From contig JBBRLP010000005.1 of the NCBI GenBank assembly GCA_038231295.1, forward strand, positions 1 through 64,000: 64,000 nt of DNA. Direction: 5' to 3'. Shown here piece after piece: positions 1-8,682 of this stretch. The translations under genes were made by a program, and so were the position numbers. The notes below the pieces were generated by a model. It ran no database searches. It saw only the letters and a program-made list of their open reading frames with translations, and was not told the DNA's origin. This DNA is from JANXLO01 sp038231295 (GTDB lineage: Bacteria; Armatimonadota; Chthonomonadetes; Chthonomonadales; Chthonomonadaceae). Positions within the stretch are counted from its first letter, which is position 1. Each line of letters starts with the position of its first letter.

Positions 1-23
1 CTCTTCGCCTTCAACGGTATTTT

Positions 24-206
24 GTCCGAAGGACACTCCGCCGCAGGCGCGTAGCGAGGGGTGTCAACCCTTTGCTGCCTCGTTTGGGGCAAAGGGTATG
101 TCCGCCTGCGTAAGGTGAGCTCTTAATCTAACTCACCTTAACGCAGACGAGAGCAGGCAAAGTTGACACCCCTCGCTACGCGCCTGCGGCGGAGTGTCCT
201 TCGGAC
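24..206. repeat. Nested inverted repeat (45-bp perfect arms)
   Basis: Positions 24-68 are the exact reverse complement of 162-206. Inside lie two further hairpins: 67-75 with 89-97, and 106-119 with 132-146 (one bulged base). The outer ends carry GTCCGAAGGAC and its complement. The 16-base inner segment 105-120 recurs unchanged at 338-353, so at least part of this unit is repetitive. No open frame runs through it. It could be a MITE-like or REP-type element, or a structured RNA. Confidence 0.8.
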
Positions 207-374
207 GAAACCCAACGCGACAAGGTTCGTTGACTGCTGAGAGTAGCCCTAACACCATGGACGTTTCCGAAGGAAACTGGGCCGAAGGTCACATAGCGGG
301 GACTTCAGTCCGTCGCCCCCTCGCCCGTCGCATCCTGCCTGCGTAAGGTGAGCCGATAAGATAATCCGGGCGCG
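207..374. repeat. Repeat-rich non-coding stretch
   Basis: No gene is visible here. The stretch holds a perfect small hairpin at 263-277 (GTTTCC, loop GAA, GGAAAC), a related GGGCCGAAGGTC string near 280, and a second copy of the 16-base segment found at 105-120 (338-353). It looks like debris of the same repeat family that forms the palindrome just upstream. Confidence 0.5.
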
Positions 375-596
375 TCAGGGGCGAAGGATGGAGTTCACTT
401 TGCGCGGGAGCAGACAGACGGGAAGGACCCGTGCGCGTTCTCCCTGCTTATAGATAACACTTCCCTCGGCAGTGTGCTCGCGACTCGCATAAATATCCAG
501 GTAGCGCTGAACAGGCTGTGGCAGAGAGACCTTCACCGGTCGCTCCATGCCACGAAATTCTAACAGAACCGGTATCTCCATCTCGTAATGTTTCAT
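375..596 (-). CDS. Hypothetical protein, 73 aa
   Basis: I do not recognise the family. The frame stays open upstream to 728, but a strong ribosome site (GAGGAG, 8 bases before the ATG at 596) supports the short form starting MKHYEMEIPVL. The protein is basic, with a hydrophobic central stretch (VLLEFRGMERPVKVSLPQP) and no signal peptide, membrane helix or cysteine motif. It stands alone between the repeats at 1-374 and the divergent TIM-barrel gene. It may be a small accessory or repeat-associated gene; function unknown. Confidence 0.5.
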   Translation of the reverse strand: MKHYEMEIPVLLEFRGMERPVKVSLPQPVQRYLDIYASREHTAEGSVIYKQGERARVLPVCLLPRKVNSILRP

Positions 597-843
597 GAAC
601 ACGACTCCTCGTATGTGGTTTCCGTAATTAACGATGTAGTCGCGTGCCTTGTTATGCAGCCAATACAGAATGCCTTTGTGTTGCTTGATGATGACACCGG
701 AAGGGTATTGCAACTTCTTACACACCATTAGACGCCAACCCTTAAGGTAGGTTTCAAAAAAGATTTGCTTCCGGCAGGAGGCGTTCCTTCCTTTCGCGAA
801 CTACTCCCTATCGCTCTCTCGATACTCGAAAGGAACTCACTCT

Positions 844-1965
844 ATGCACGTCAATGCCGACAATCTGGCGCTTCTCCATACCGACTATGCCGACTATCTG
901 GAAGGTGAGGCAGTCAACGCCTTCTTCCGCACCTATGGCATCAACTTCTCCGCCGGACACTGGTGCGCGGGCGGCTTCAGCGACCGTTTCTGCCGTACCT
1001 ATCAGGAGGAACCGCTGGATGAGTCTGCTGTCGGGCAGATTGAACGGGTCGCTCAGGCAGGTATCGTCGGGGTCGAACTGAATAACGAGATGTTTCTCGA
1101 CGAGCACCAGCAGATTGACGAGACTAAAATCCGGGAAGTTCAGGACGCACTGGAGCGATTTCACCTCACCCCGACCAATATGAACACCAACATCTGGACC
1201 CGCGCCTATTACCGGATGGGCGGCATCACCAATCCGGACCCCGGTCGGCGGCGCGAAGGGCTAGACTACTGCCTCCAGACGGTCGAACTGGCGAAACGCC
1301 TCAACTGCCCCAGCGTCCAGCTCTGGCCCGGTTCCGACGGCTGGGACTACCATTTCGAGGTGAACTACGGCAAGCAGCTCGACTGGTTTCTGGACGGATG
1401 CATCGCCATTGCCAAGAAGTCGCACGGCTACGGTCTGAAGTTCGGCACGGAGGCGAAGCAAAAAGAGCCGCGTGAAGGCAACATGATCCTCAACACGACG
1501 GCGAAAGCGGCGCTGGTCGCGAAGACGGTGAATGAGGCAGTGGGCGAAACGGTCATGGGCGTGGTCATTGACTACGGACATGAGCAGATGGTCGGCAATC
1601 AGCCCGCCGACAGCCTCTATCTGCTCAAGCGCATGGGCGTTCCGATAGCCAATTTCCACATCAACGCGGCCAAGTACAACTCTAACGACGAAGACCGCGT
1701 CACCGGCACCGACGACATCTGGCGGCTCGCCGAGTTCTGCTACGCCGCCATTGATACCGACTATCAGGGCTGGTTCGGCGAAGATCAGTTCACTTACCGC
1801 ATGGAACCCGTCAAGGCGATGCTGCTCTCCAAAGAGCTTTTCGCCAACGCCATGAAGAAGGCGCTCCGCATCTATGCCGTCCAGGACAAACTGGAGATCG
1901 CGCAGAAAACGGGTGATGCCGGAAATGTCATTGATGTGGTCAAGCGCATCCTGACAGGCAACTAA
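844..1965 (+). CDS. Xylose isomerase-like TIM barrel protein (sugar isomerase)
   Basis: The 373-residue protein has the layout of the AP-endonuclease-2/xylose-isomerase superfamily and is closest in size and style to cytosolic sugar isomerases. Acidic and histidine residues expected at the divalent-metal site appear in order: VGVELNNEMF near residue 75, FGTEAKQKEPR near 200, VVIDYGHEQMV near 240, NFHINAAKY near 270 and WFGEDQFTYRMEP near 310. There is no signal peptide, so it should act in the cytoplasm on a free sugar or sugar alcohol. The ATG at 844 follows AAAGGAA. It is monocistronic and ends at a strong terminator shared with the convergent gene. The exact substrate is not readable from sequence. 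Confidence 0.8.
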   Translation: MHVNADNLALLHTDYADYLEGEAVNAFFRTYGINFSAGHWCAGGFSDRFCRTYQEEPLDESAVGQIERVAQAGIVGVELNNEMFLDEHQQIDETKIREVQDALERFHLTPTNMNTNIWTRAYYRMGGITNPDPGRRREGLDYCLQTVELAKRLNCPSVQLWPGSDGWDYHFEVNYGKQLDWFLDGCIAIAKKSHGYGLKFGTEAKQKEPREGNMILNTTAKAALVAKTVNEAVGETVMGVVIDYGHEQMVGNQPADSLYLLKRMGVPIANFHINAAKYNSNDEDRVTGTDDIWRLAEFCYAAIDTDYQGWFGEDQFTYRMEPVKAMLLSKELFANAMKKALRIYAVQDKLEIAQKTGDAGNVIDVVKRILTGN

Positions 1966-1975
1966 ACTTCAAGGA

Positions 1976-2031
1976 CAAAAAATCAGGGCCTATGTGAAGC
2001 GAAATCTCTTCACATAGGCCCTGATTTTTTT
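1976..2031. terminator. Bidirectional intrinsic terminator
   Basis: A perfect 19-bp stem (1981-1999 with 2008-2026, loop 8) is followed by a T run on the plus strand and preceded by an A run, so it can stop both the isomerase gene and the convergent GNAT gene. Confidence 0.9.
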
Positions 2032-2056
2032 GCAGCGATTACGAGCGATCTGTCTG

Positions 2057-2590
2057 CTATAACAGCTTCCGAATATCAGGCCAGCCATACGCCATCTCTG
2101 GAATTTCGACTCCGTCTACAATGAAGGAGCCATCGTACAGGAACTTCGCTCCCAGGTGCTCGTAAAATCCTCGTGCCGGATTCGCCGTCAATACCCACAG
2201 TTTCATATTGGACATTCCACGCTCAAAGAGAGCCTGCGCGACTGCTTTTACCAGGCGAGAGCCTACCCCTATCCCATGAATCTCGCGGAGCGAATAGAGC
2301 GCATACAGCTCTCCCAGATAGACGCCATCTTCCGAACGATTATGCCCACCCGTTGCAAACCCGACAATCCTGTTCTCTCTGAGAGCGACAAAAGCAGCCA
2401 TGAGAGGGTCGGGATTCAGCATCTGCGTACGCATCTTCTCCGCCCTCTCCTCCAGACTCATTCGGTCGAGGAAACTGTCCGGGACGATACCACGATAGGA
2501 CTCATTCCAACTCGCGATACTCACGGCGGCGATTGCCTCGGCATCGTCTAGACACGCCTCTCGAATAACCACGTCTTGTACAGTCGGCAT
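2057..2590 (-). CDS. GNAT family N-acetyltransferase
   Basis: This 177-residue protein is a single GNAT domain, which transfers an acetyl group from acetyl-CoA to an amine. The hallmarks are an N-terminal VVIREACLDDAEAIAAV (beta1-alpha1), IVGFATGG, the motif A strand GELYALYSLREIHGIGVGSRL with the CoA-binding GIGVGSRL loop, and the C-terminal NPARGFYEHLGAKF signature. The start at 2590 is chosen because GGGAGG lies five bases upstream and inside the coding part of the longer ATG form at 2605. The substrate (small molecule or protein) is not evident. It is transcribed divergently from the arginine catabolism pair and shares a terminator with the gene at 844. Confidence 0.85.
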   Translation of the reverse strand: MPTVQDVVIREACLDDAEAIAAVSIASWNESYRGIVPDSFLDRMSLEERAEKMRTQMLNPDPLMAAFVALRENRIVGFATGGHNRSEDGVYLGELYALYSLREIHGIGVGSRLVKAVAQALFERGMSNMKLWVLTANPARGFYEHLGAKFLYDGSFIVDGVEIPEMAYGWPDIRKLL

Positions 2591-2669
2591 AATGGCCTCC
2601 CACATTCAGCCTGTCCAAATAATCTGCCTGTTCCCTACACATTTCTTCTGGGCAGAGAAGCATCTGGTA

Positions 2670-2678
2670 TGGTATAAT
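2670..2678 (+). promoter_or_regulatory. Extended -10 promoter for arginine catabolism pair
   Basis: TGG-TATAAT is a textbook extended -10 with a poor -35. It sits about 160 bases before the start at 2840 and points toward it, leaving a leader of roughly 155 nt. Confidence 0.6.
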
Positions 2679-2839
2679 AGCCTTGTGCAAAAGAGAGACG
2701 CGCCCAACAGACGGGCGCGGACATCGTATCATAAGGAGTGCATCCTGCTCTTCTTCGCGATGGCCTCTCGCCACCCTCCGAAACTTCCCTTCCCCATCTT
2801 CCGAAGAAGCAGGCTAAGACTCCTTGTCAAAGGAGACCC

Positions 2840-4054
2840 ATGCTTACCGAAACAGTTTACCTCGACGGTCACATTATCGACTCGCTGACGCTTTCAAAAG
2901 TCCTCGATCTGATTCTGCGCGATGGCGGGCAGTACACAATCTCGAAGTTCCATATCGGAGCCACTCGCGACGACCAGAGCCATGCCGAAATCCTCGTCTC
3001 CGCGCCCGACAAGGCGGCGCTGGAACATCTGCTCCATGTCATCGGGCAGCACGGGGCCATGCGCTGCACGGGAGAACTGCATACACTTCCTGCTCCTATG
3101 GACGGTGTGTTCCCCGAAGGCTTCTACGCGACGACGAATCTGGAGACCTCCGTCCGTCTGCACAATGATTGGCAGGCAGTCGAGAACATCGAAATGGACT
3201 GCGGCATCGTGATGGAGGGCGAAAAGGCGGCTGCCCGCTGCGTTCCCATGCACCGGGTACGAGCAGGGGAGCAGGTGGTCGTGGGAGATACCGGAGTGCG
3301 CGTCCGCCCTCTCGACCGTCCCGAAGCCACCGATGCGTTCTCTTTCATGGGCAGTGAGGTCTCTACAGAACGCCCCAAAGAGCTGGTGATCGCGGCGATA
3401 GCGCAGGCAATGCGGGTCGCCCGGACGCAGGGTAAGAAAATCCTGCTTGTCGGCGGGCCTGCGATTCTGCATACAGGCGCGGGCCGTCACCTGGAAGCGA
3501 TTATCGCGTCAGGCTGGATAGATACTCTCTTTGCCGGAAACGCGCTCGCCACCCACGACATCGAACGTGCCCTCTACGGCACCTCCCTCGGTATCGAGTT
3601 GGCGACCGGGGCTGCTGTCGCGCACGGGCATGAGCATCATCTCCGCGCCATCAACACCATTCGACAGGCGGGCGGCATTCGTCAGGCAGTCGAGACTGGC
3701 ATTCTGACTTCCGGCATCATGCACGCCTGTGTGGTGAACGGCGTGGACTATGTGCTGGCAGGCAGTATCCGCGACGACGGCCCCCTGCCCGATGTCATCA
3801 CCGACAGCGTTCGGGCGCAGGATGCCATGCGCGAGGGAGTGCGCGGTGTCGGGGTCGCCCTGATGGTCGCGACGACCCTGCATTCGGTTGCGACGGGTAA
3901 TCTGCTCTCCGCCTCTGTTCGCACCATCTGCGTGGATTCCGATGCCGACACTGTCATCAAACTCATGGACAGGGGAACGCATCAGGCGTTCGGCCTGGTC
4001 ACGGATTGCGAGTTTTTCCTGAAAGAGCTTGCGGCTCAACTGAAAGGCAACTAA
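2840..4054 (+). CDS. LOR/SDH-type ornithine cyclodeaminase
   Basis: The 404-residue protein matches the LOR/SDH (TIGR00300-type) family, which in archaea and in the C-terminal half of cyanobacterial ArgZ/AgrE acts as an NAD-dependent ornithine cyclodeaminase (ornithine to proline plus ammonia). The N-terminal half carries FHIGATRDDQSHAEILV and DGVFPEGFYATTN; the C-terminal half has a Rossmann-like KILLVGGPAILHTGAG, GWIDTLFAGNALATHD and NGVDYVLAGSIRDDGPLPD. The ATG at 2840 follows AAAGGAG; an upstream GTG at 2738 has its AAGGA touching the start codon and is rejected. The arginine dihydrolase-like gene begins two bases after the stop, which supports a joint arginine-to-proline route. Confidence 0.8.
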   Translation: MLTETVYLDGHIIDSLTLSKVLDLILRDGGQYTISKFHIGATRDDQSHAEILVSAPDKAALEHLLHVIGQHGAMRCTGELHTLPAPMDGVFPEGFYATTNLETSVRLHNDWQAVENIEMDCGIVMEGEKAAARCVPMHRVRAGEQVVVGDTGVRVRPLDRPEATDAFSFMGSEVSTERPKELVIAAIAQAMRVARTQGKKILLVGGPAILHTGAGRHLEAIIASGWIDTLFAGNALATHDIERALYGTSLGIELATGAAVAHGHEHHLRAINTIRQAGGIRQAVETGILTSGIMHACVVNGVDYVLAGSIRDDGPLPDVITDSVRAQDAMREGVRGVGVALMVATTLHSVATGNLLSASVRTICVDSDADTVIKLMDRGTHQAFGLVTDCEFFLKELAAQLKGN

Positions 4055-4056
4055 CC

Positions 4057-4938
4057 ATGACTACCACTACCCTATCCGAGACAGCCAGAGAGAAAAACCA
4101 CCGTCCCGACAGCGGACTGCAATCACGGTCGGAACTCGCTTCTGCCTCGCCGCCACTGCTCATGTGTCCCCCGACACACTACGGGCTGAAATATGAGATC
4201 AATCCCTGGATGTCACTGTCGCATCTGCCGGATACGGCGCTGGCCGCGCAACAGTGGCAGGAACTCTATCGTGTCCTCACCGAGGATGCTGGCGCGAGTG
4301 TGAAATTGCTGTCGCAGGCAGAGAATGCGCCTGATATGGTCTTTACCGCCAATGCGGGACTGACGCGGAATGGCAGATGCATTCTTGCCCGCTTTCGCCA
4401 CCCGGAACGTCAGGTAGAAGAGCCGTACTTCGCCGCCTGGTTCGCAGAGCATGGCTATCGTATCGAGATGCTGCCGCAGGAGATCTCGTTTGAGGGCGAG
4501 GGCGATGCGCTCTTCGCGGGAGAGATATTGCTGGCAGGCTACCTGAAACGCAGCGACATCCATGCCCACTCGCTGATCGCCGAAAAACTGGACGCGGAGG
4601 TTCTCTCATTGGAACTGGTGGACGACCGCTGGTATCACCTGGACACCTGCCTGTTTCCGCTTGACGAACAGACCGTCGTCTACTATCCGGGCGCGTTTGA
4701 CAGTTACGCGCAGACCGTCCTCCGCGACAGGTTCATGACCATTGAGGTGGATACGGCAGAGGCGCTCCGCTTCGCCTGCAACGCCGTCCGTGTCAACCGG
4801 CACATTGTGTTGCCTTCCGGCTGCCCGGAACTCTCACGCAGGCTGGAAGCGCGTGGTTACACCGTCCATCGCGTCGGGCTCTCGGAGTTTCTGAAAGCAG
4901 GCGGGGCCGCGAAATGCCTGACCCTCTACCTACGCTAG
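4057..4938 (+). CDS. Arginine dihydrolase-like amidinotransferase-fold enzyme
   Basis: This 293-residue protein has the pentein (amidinotransferase/DDAH/arginine deiminase) fold. The motifs in order are MVFTANAGL (substrate Asn), FEGEGDALF (Glu/Asp), WYHLDTCLFPL (catalytic His) and GGAAKCLTLYLR with the nucleophilic Cys near the C terminus. Family knowledge links this subgroup to arginine dihydrolase (arginine to ornithine, CO2 and two ammonia) or dimethylarginine hydrolase. The two-base spacing from the ornithine cyclodeaminase gene favours arginine dihydrolase. In cyanobacterial ArgZ/AgrE these two activities are one polypeptide in the opposite order. The ATG at 4057 is preceded by GAAAGG. 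Its 3' end overlaps the convergent GHMP kinase by nine bases. DDAH activity remains possible. Confidence 0.75.
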   Translation: MTTTTLSETAREKNHRPDSGLQSRSELASASPPLLMCPPTHYGLKYEINPWMSLSHLPDTALAAQQWQELYRVLTEDAGASVKLLSQAENAPDMVFTANAGLTRNGRCILARFRHPERQVEEPYFAAWFAEHGYRIEMLPQEISFEGEGDALFAGEILLAGYLKRSDIHAHSLIAEKLDAEVLSLELVDDRWYHLDTCLFPLDEQTVVYYPGAFDSYAQTVLRDRFMTIEVDTAEALRFACNAVRVNRHIVLPSGCPELSRRLEARGYTVHRVGLSEFLKAGGAAKCLTLYLR

Positions 4939-5928
4939 GCGCTCTACGGTAAGGCCCGGCTGAGGGCGAGGCGTGAGAAGACGTTCGGCGCCAGCGGCGA
5001 GCAGGGCCTTTCCAACGCGTTCAGGCTCATCGGTGAGTACCAGGATGGTGCCCCCACCGCCCGCGCCGGCGAGTTTCGCGCCCCAGGCTCCCTCGGCGCG
5101 GGCGGTCTCAATGAGATGGTCGTTGGCAGGGCCGGAGCCGCCAAGTTCGGCAACGAGATGGTGATTCTCGTTCATCAGGATACCGAGGCGATTCCAGTCG
5201 CCATTCAGCAGACGGCGTTTGCCTTCGATTGCCAGTTCCGCGATTCGGGCATAGTTCTGCCGCACGAGGGGTTCCCCGGCTAGCCAGCGTTCGCGAGGAG
5301 ATTTGTGGACGGTGCCGGAATGGTGCTGTATCCCGGTATGCGCGAGAAGTAAGGGAGGGTCGGAAACCAGAGCGGCGAGTGGCTCGATGGTCGCCAGAGG
5401 TTCGTCATCCCGCTGTTCGAGCTGCTCTTTGCCCGCGAAGTTCATAAAGTTCAGTCCGCCGAAGACGGCCATGTGCTGATCCTGGAGTCCGCAGAATACT
5501 TCCATGACTCGCGCCTCCACCTTGCGTGTTGTTTCGGCCAGCAGATAGGGGGTTGGCGAGAGACCCATGTGCGCGTAGAGTGCGCCGACGATTGTGGCGA
5601 GCAGGGCTGTCGAACCGGCCAGCCCCGCCCGCATGGGAATATCGGTGCTGATTTCGAGGGAGAACCGGGCAGCGGCGGGGTCTATCTCGAAGAAAGTCAG
5701 GGCAGCGCGGGCGATGTCCAACGTATCACCGCGCAGGGTCATGTCGTCGCGTGTTCGCAGTACGGCCGTCTCGTCGCCATTTCGCAGGAAGAGCGGCGCA
5801 TCGGTATCCGTCAGGCGGCACTGCGCTCTTTCCTGGACCGTACACGACAGAACGCTGCCGCCATACATGTCCGACGGATTGCCAACAATGCCGCACCGTC
5901 CCGGCGCACTCGCTTGAATAACCCCCAT
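4930..5928 (-). CDS. GHMP family sugar kinase
   Basis: The 332-residue protein is a GHMP small-molecule kinase. Seen in order are SAPGRCGIVGNPSDMYGG (motif 1), MRAGLAGSTALLATIVG (motif 2, the phosphate-binding glycine/serine loop) and KLAGAGGGGTILVL (motif 3). The motif 1 and 3 wording resembles glucuronokinase or heptose-7-phosphate kinase groups rather than galactokinase or homoserine kinase; the exact sugar is unknown. The ATG at 5928 is preceded by AGGGGAG; a TTG further upstream at 5964 lacks such a site. The gene is convergent with, and overlaps by nine bases, the arginine dihydrolase gene. Confidence 0.8.
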   Translation of the reverse strand: MGVIQASAPGRCGIVGNPSDMYGGSVLSCTVQERAQCRLTDTDAPLFLRNGDETAVLRTRDDMTLRGDTLDIARAALTFFEIDPAAARFSLEISTDIPMRAGLAGSTALLATIVGALYAHMGLSPTPYLLAETTRKVEARVMEVFCGLQDQHMAVFGGLNFMNFAGKEQLEQRDDEPLATIEPLAALVSDPPLLLAHTGIQHHSGTVHKSPRERWLAGEPLVRQNYARIAELAIEGKRRLLNGDWNRLGILMNENHHLVAELGGSGPANDHLIETARAEGAWGAKLAGAGGGGTILVLTDEPERVGKALLAAGAERLLTPRPQPGLTVERLA

Positions 5929-6028
5929 TTTTGCTCCCCTGGTAAGTTCGTTGACTACCGGCAAAGTTGCACAGTGAAGGGCTGGAATCCTGCTCTGTAC
6001 GTCTGTCTTTCGTGGGCTGTTGCTGTTG

Positions 6029-6037
6029 TGATATAAT
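6029..6037 (+). promoter_or_regulatory. Candidate extended -10 promoter
   Basis: TGA-TATAAT reads rightward, with no good -35. It would fire into the palindrome at 6160-6515 and then the transglutaminase-like gene at 6612, giving a leader of more than 550 nt. Confidence 0.4.
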
Positions 6038-6159
6038 AGAAGCAGGCGTTTATGAGGGGTCGGCAGGCTGAACCCTGCCGCTCGGTGGCCTTCGGCCAGG
6101 TAACCGCCTGCGCGGGCACAGGTTGTTCAATGCGAAAATTTATGGAATGTCTACTGGAT

Positions 6160-6515
6160 TGCCCTTCGGAATGAATTCCGGGGCTCTAGGACTGCGGCCG
6201 AGTGACCGCTTCGCGGGCACATTATCTATTCAACGTCTGGCTTGCTCAAACGTCTTTTTGTCCGAACTCGGATGTAAGGGATGGACTATGATAGAGAAAC
6301 TGAATTGGCTGTGCATCACCCGAAAGCGCCACAGACGAGAATATCGGCAGGGAAGAAGCAGGCTTGCGGACTACATCATAGTCCATCCGCTTCATCCGTT
6401 ACATCCGAGTTCAAACAAAAAGACTTGTAGGCAGACCGAAAATACGGCAGATTACGTGTCCGCTTGCGGACACTTGGCCGAAGGCCCACAGCCCCGGAAT
6501 TCATTCCGAAGGGCA
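6160..6515. repeat. 356-bp imperfect palindrome (MITE-like)
   Basis: The outer arms 6160-6184 and 6491-6515 are perfect 25-bp inverted repeats. Further in, the arms stay alignable (6185-6219 with 6456-6490, partly), then become perfect again at 6252-6260/6416-6424, 6264-6277/6399-6412 and 6281-6292/6375-6386, leaving an 82-nt loop. Arms hold CCTTCGG/CCGAAGG cores shared with the repeats at 24-206. No gene is present in 5929-6611; apart from the promoter-like site at 6029 this element is all I see there. Confidence 0.8.
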
Positions 6516-6611
6516 TAGTATCCCAGGGCTTTTTCGTGCTGACAATGTATTCCTTGTCACACCAAAACGGCAAGTACAGTACCGATGTCCACTCGCGTTG
6601 AGGAGAGTTTT

Positions 6612-8099
6612 ATGCGCTACTGTTCCCCACTCATCCTGCTGCTTCTGGCTCTGTCCGGCGCGGCTCCTGCGGAGCCGCCTGTCCCGTTGCTGGTCGGCAA
6701 CAATCCTCTGGTTCTGGCGGATTTCGAGAACGGTTCGTACGATGGCTGGACGCTGGAGGGGAACTGCTGGGGCAAGGAACCGGCCTCGGATGCGCTCTTT
6801 CCCGGCAAGATCACCGGTTTTCAGGGCAAACGGTTTCTCTGTTCCCTGGACGCGAAAACAGGCAACGCCGCGACGGGCCGGGCGGTCTCACGGGAATTTA
6901 CGGTGGCGAATCCGTTCCTGTCGTTTCGGGTGGGGGGCGGGAATTTTCCGAGTGAGACCTATGTGGCGCTGCTCGTCGAGGGGAAAGAGGCGGTTTCCGT
7001 GACGGGAGACGACAGCCCGGAACTGAACCTGACCGTGTGGGACCTCCGCAAATATGCCGGGAAGAAGGCGCAGATCGAGGTCGTGGACAGGTCGGTGTCT
7101 CCAAAACGGGGTTACATCATGGCGGACAATTTCCACTTCTGGAACGATCGCCCCTATCGCCTTGCTCGCAAAAAAACCACTCAATGGCGAGTCTCACAGC
7201 AGACAAGTCACGGGGCGTTCGAGGGAAGCATCCTCTACCCTGTCCCGCCGGACGATCCGGGGCAGCGTATCCTTTCCAGCCGCGTCGTTCTCACAGATGA
7301 CCGGGGAACACGCACGGCTCCGATCGTGCAGGACACGAAGCCGCTACAGCAGCCGGTCTATGCGCTCGAAGTAAAGGAGAGCGGCAGTTTCTCCGTTCGC
7401 GCCGAGGTGGATGTCACCTTCTACGACTGTTCGCTGGTGGCGGATGATGAGGCTCCCGCGCCGGAACCTCTGGACCCTGCCATGAAGACGCTCGCCCTGA
7501 ACGACGAATTCGCGACGAGTCAGGAGCGGGAGTGGTATCGCGGCTGGATGCAGAGCGAGAGCCTGCTGCGCCGGGCAGGCGAAACCGACAGCGAGCTGGC
7601 CTATCGGGCGCTGGTCTATATGCACCGCAATTTCGTCTATAAAATCCCGGACGACCTGCCGGAATACAAAGAGGCTGTCCGGGCAGAGGGAGATTTCGGA
7701 AGCTGGAAATACCGCATCGCGACGAAGAGCGGTGAGTGCTGGCGGCTCTCCGACATCTACGCCCGTATCCTCCGCATGAACGGCATTCCGGTGCGCGTCC
7801 TCAGCGGCAATCACGTCGGTAAGAACAGCGGGCATCACGTTCGGCCGCTGGTCTGGCTGGCGAACGTCGGCTGGGTTCCGATGGAGCCGACCATCGTCGT
7901 GAACGGCAAAAATATGCCGCCTGATCCCTGGTTCGGCAACTGGGGCGGGACGATGTTGAGCGGCAACAAGAATCTCTGGTTCAGTGTTCCGCTCGCCGCC
8001 GGAAACTTCACCATCGGCACATTCGACACCCTCTGGCTGGTGCCGCGTCGTGGCAGACCGGAGAGCGTCTCCGCGTTCAGTTCCGAGCCGCTGCGTTAG
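6612..8099 (+). CDS. Secreted protein with transglutaminase-like domain
   Basis: The 495-residue protein starts with a Sec signal peptide (MRYCSPLILLLLALSGAAPA, cleavage near residue 20). An N-terminal jelly-roll-like module (LADFENGSYDGWTLEG to YIMADNFHFWNDRP, about residues 30-185) resembles carbohydrate-binding or GH32-associated sandwiches. The C-terminal half is a transglutaminase/cysteine-protease-like core: SGECWRLSDIYARILRMNGI holds the Cys, GHHVRPLVWLANVGWVPMEP holds the His and the acidic partner. Related exported domains act as proteases or peptide ligases on cell-surface material; here the substrate is unknown. The ATG at 6612 follows GAGGAG by six bases; an upstream in-frame ATG at 6585 is less likely because it would bury the signal peptide. 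Confidence 0.7.
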   Translation: MRYCSPLILLLLALSGAAPAEPPVPLLVGNNPLVLADFENGSYDGWTLEGNCWGKEPASDALFPGKITGFQGKRFLCSLDAKTGNAATGRAVSREFTVANPFLSFRVGGGNFPSETYVALLVEGKEAVSVTGDDSPELNLTVWDLRKYAGKKAQIEVVDRSVSPKRGYIMADNFHFWNDRPYRLARKKTTQWRVSQQTSHGAFEGSILYPVPPDDPGQRILSSRVVLTDDRGTRTAPIVQDTKPLQQPVYALEVKESGSFSVRAEVDVTFYDCSLVADDEAPAPEPLDPAMKTLALNDEFATSQEREWYRGWMQSESLLRRAGETDSELAYRALVYMHRNFVYKIPDDLPEYKEAVRAEGDFGSWKYRIATKSGECWRLSDIYARILRMNGIPVRVLSGNHVGKNSGHHVRPLVWLANVGWVPMEPTIVVNGKNMPPDPWFGNWGGTMLSGNKNLWFSVPLAAGNFTIGTFDTLWLVPRRGRPESVSAFSSEPLR

Positions 8100-8113
8100 A
8101 ACAGGAAGCCGTG

Positions 8114-8659
8114 ATGCCGAAGCCGAAACGACCCGCACCGCCCGATCAGATCATCCGCGAGATTCCGCTTATCGCCCGCTACGCCCGCCATAATGAGAAC
8201 GCGGACTACTCGTTCCGCGCCTATATGAAGGGCGAACTGCCTCTCTCCAATGAGGAATTGGACGCCAGCGTCAAGGAGATAACCGACGAAGTATGGGCGC
8301 AGATAGACTGCACAACCTGCGGCAACTGTTGTCGGTCACTTCAAGTCGAGGTGAACGAGACCGATATAAAGCGGCTTGCTGCCCGTTTCGAGATCACACC
8401 ACAGGAGTTTCGGACGCGCTATGTGAAGCAGGCGAAAGAAGGCTATCTCCATTTTGCCTCTCCACCTTGCCCCTTCCTCTCGGACAACAATCTCTGCACC
8501 GTCTACGAGGATCGGCCCGATACCTGCCGTGACTATCCCTTCCTGCATCAGCCCAACTTCCGCTCACGTTCCCTCTTAATGATCGAAACGACGGCCATCT
8601 GTCCCATCGTCTTCAACGTCTGGCAGCGCGTCAAACACCGCTTCTCCCGCCGCCGTTAA
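8114..8659 (+). CDS. YkgJ family cysteine cluster protein
   Basis: The 181-residue protein contains the CxxCGxCC signature (CTTCGNCCRSL, about residue 64), followed by SPPCPFLSDNNLCTVYEDRPDTCRDYP and a last Cys in TTAICPIVFN, the standard eight-cysteine pattern of the YkgJ/Fe-S or zinc cluster family. Such proteins are thought to bind a metal cluster; biochemical roles are mostly unknown. The start at ATG 8114 (GTG at 8111 is adjacent) is preceded by AGGAAG. It follows the transglutaminase-like gene by 14 bases and probably shares its transcript. Confidence 0.8.
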   Translation: MPKPKRPAPPDQIIREIPLIARYARHNENADYSFRAYMKGELPLSNEELDASVKEITDEVWAQIDCTTCGNCCRSLQVEVNETDIKRLAARFEITPQEFRTRYVKQAKEGYLHFASPPCPFLSDNNLCTVYEDRPDTCRDYPFLHQPNFRSRSLLMIETTAICPIVFNVWQRVKHRFSRRR

Positions 8660-8682
8660 CGTTCCCTTCTCCTCCAAAGTAG

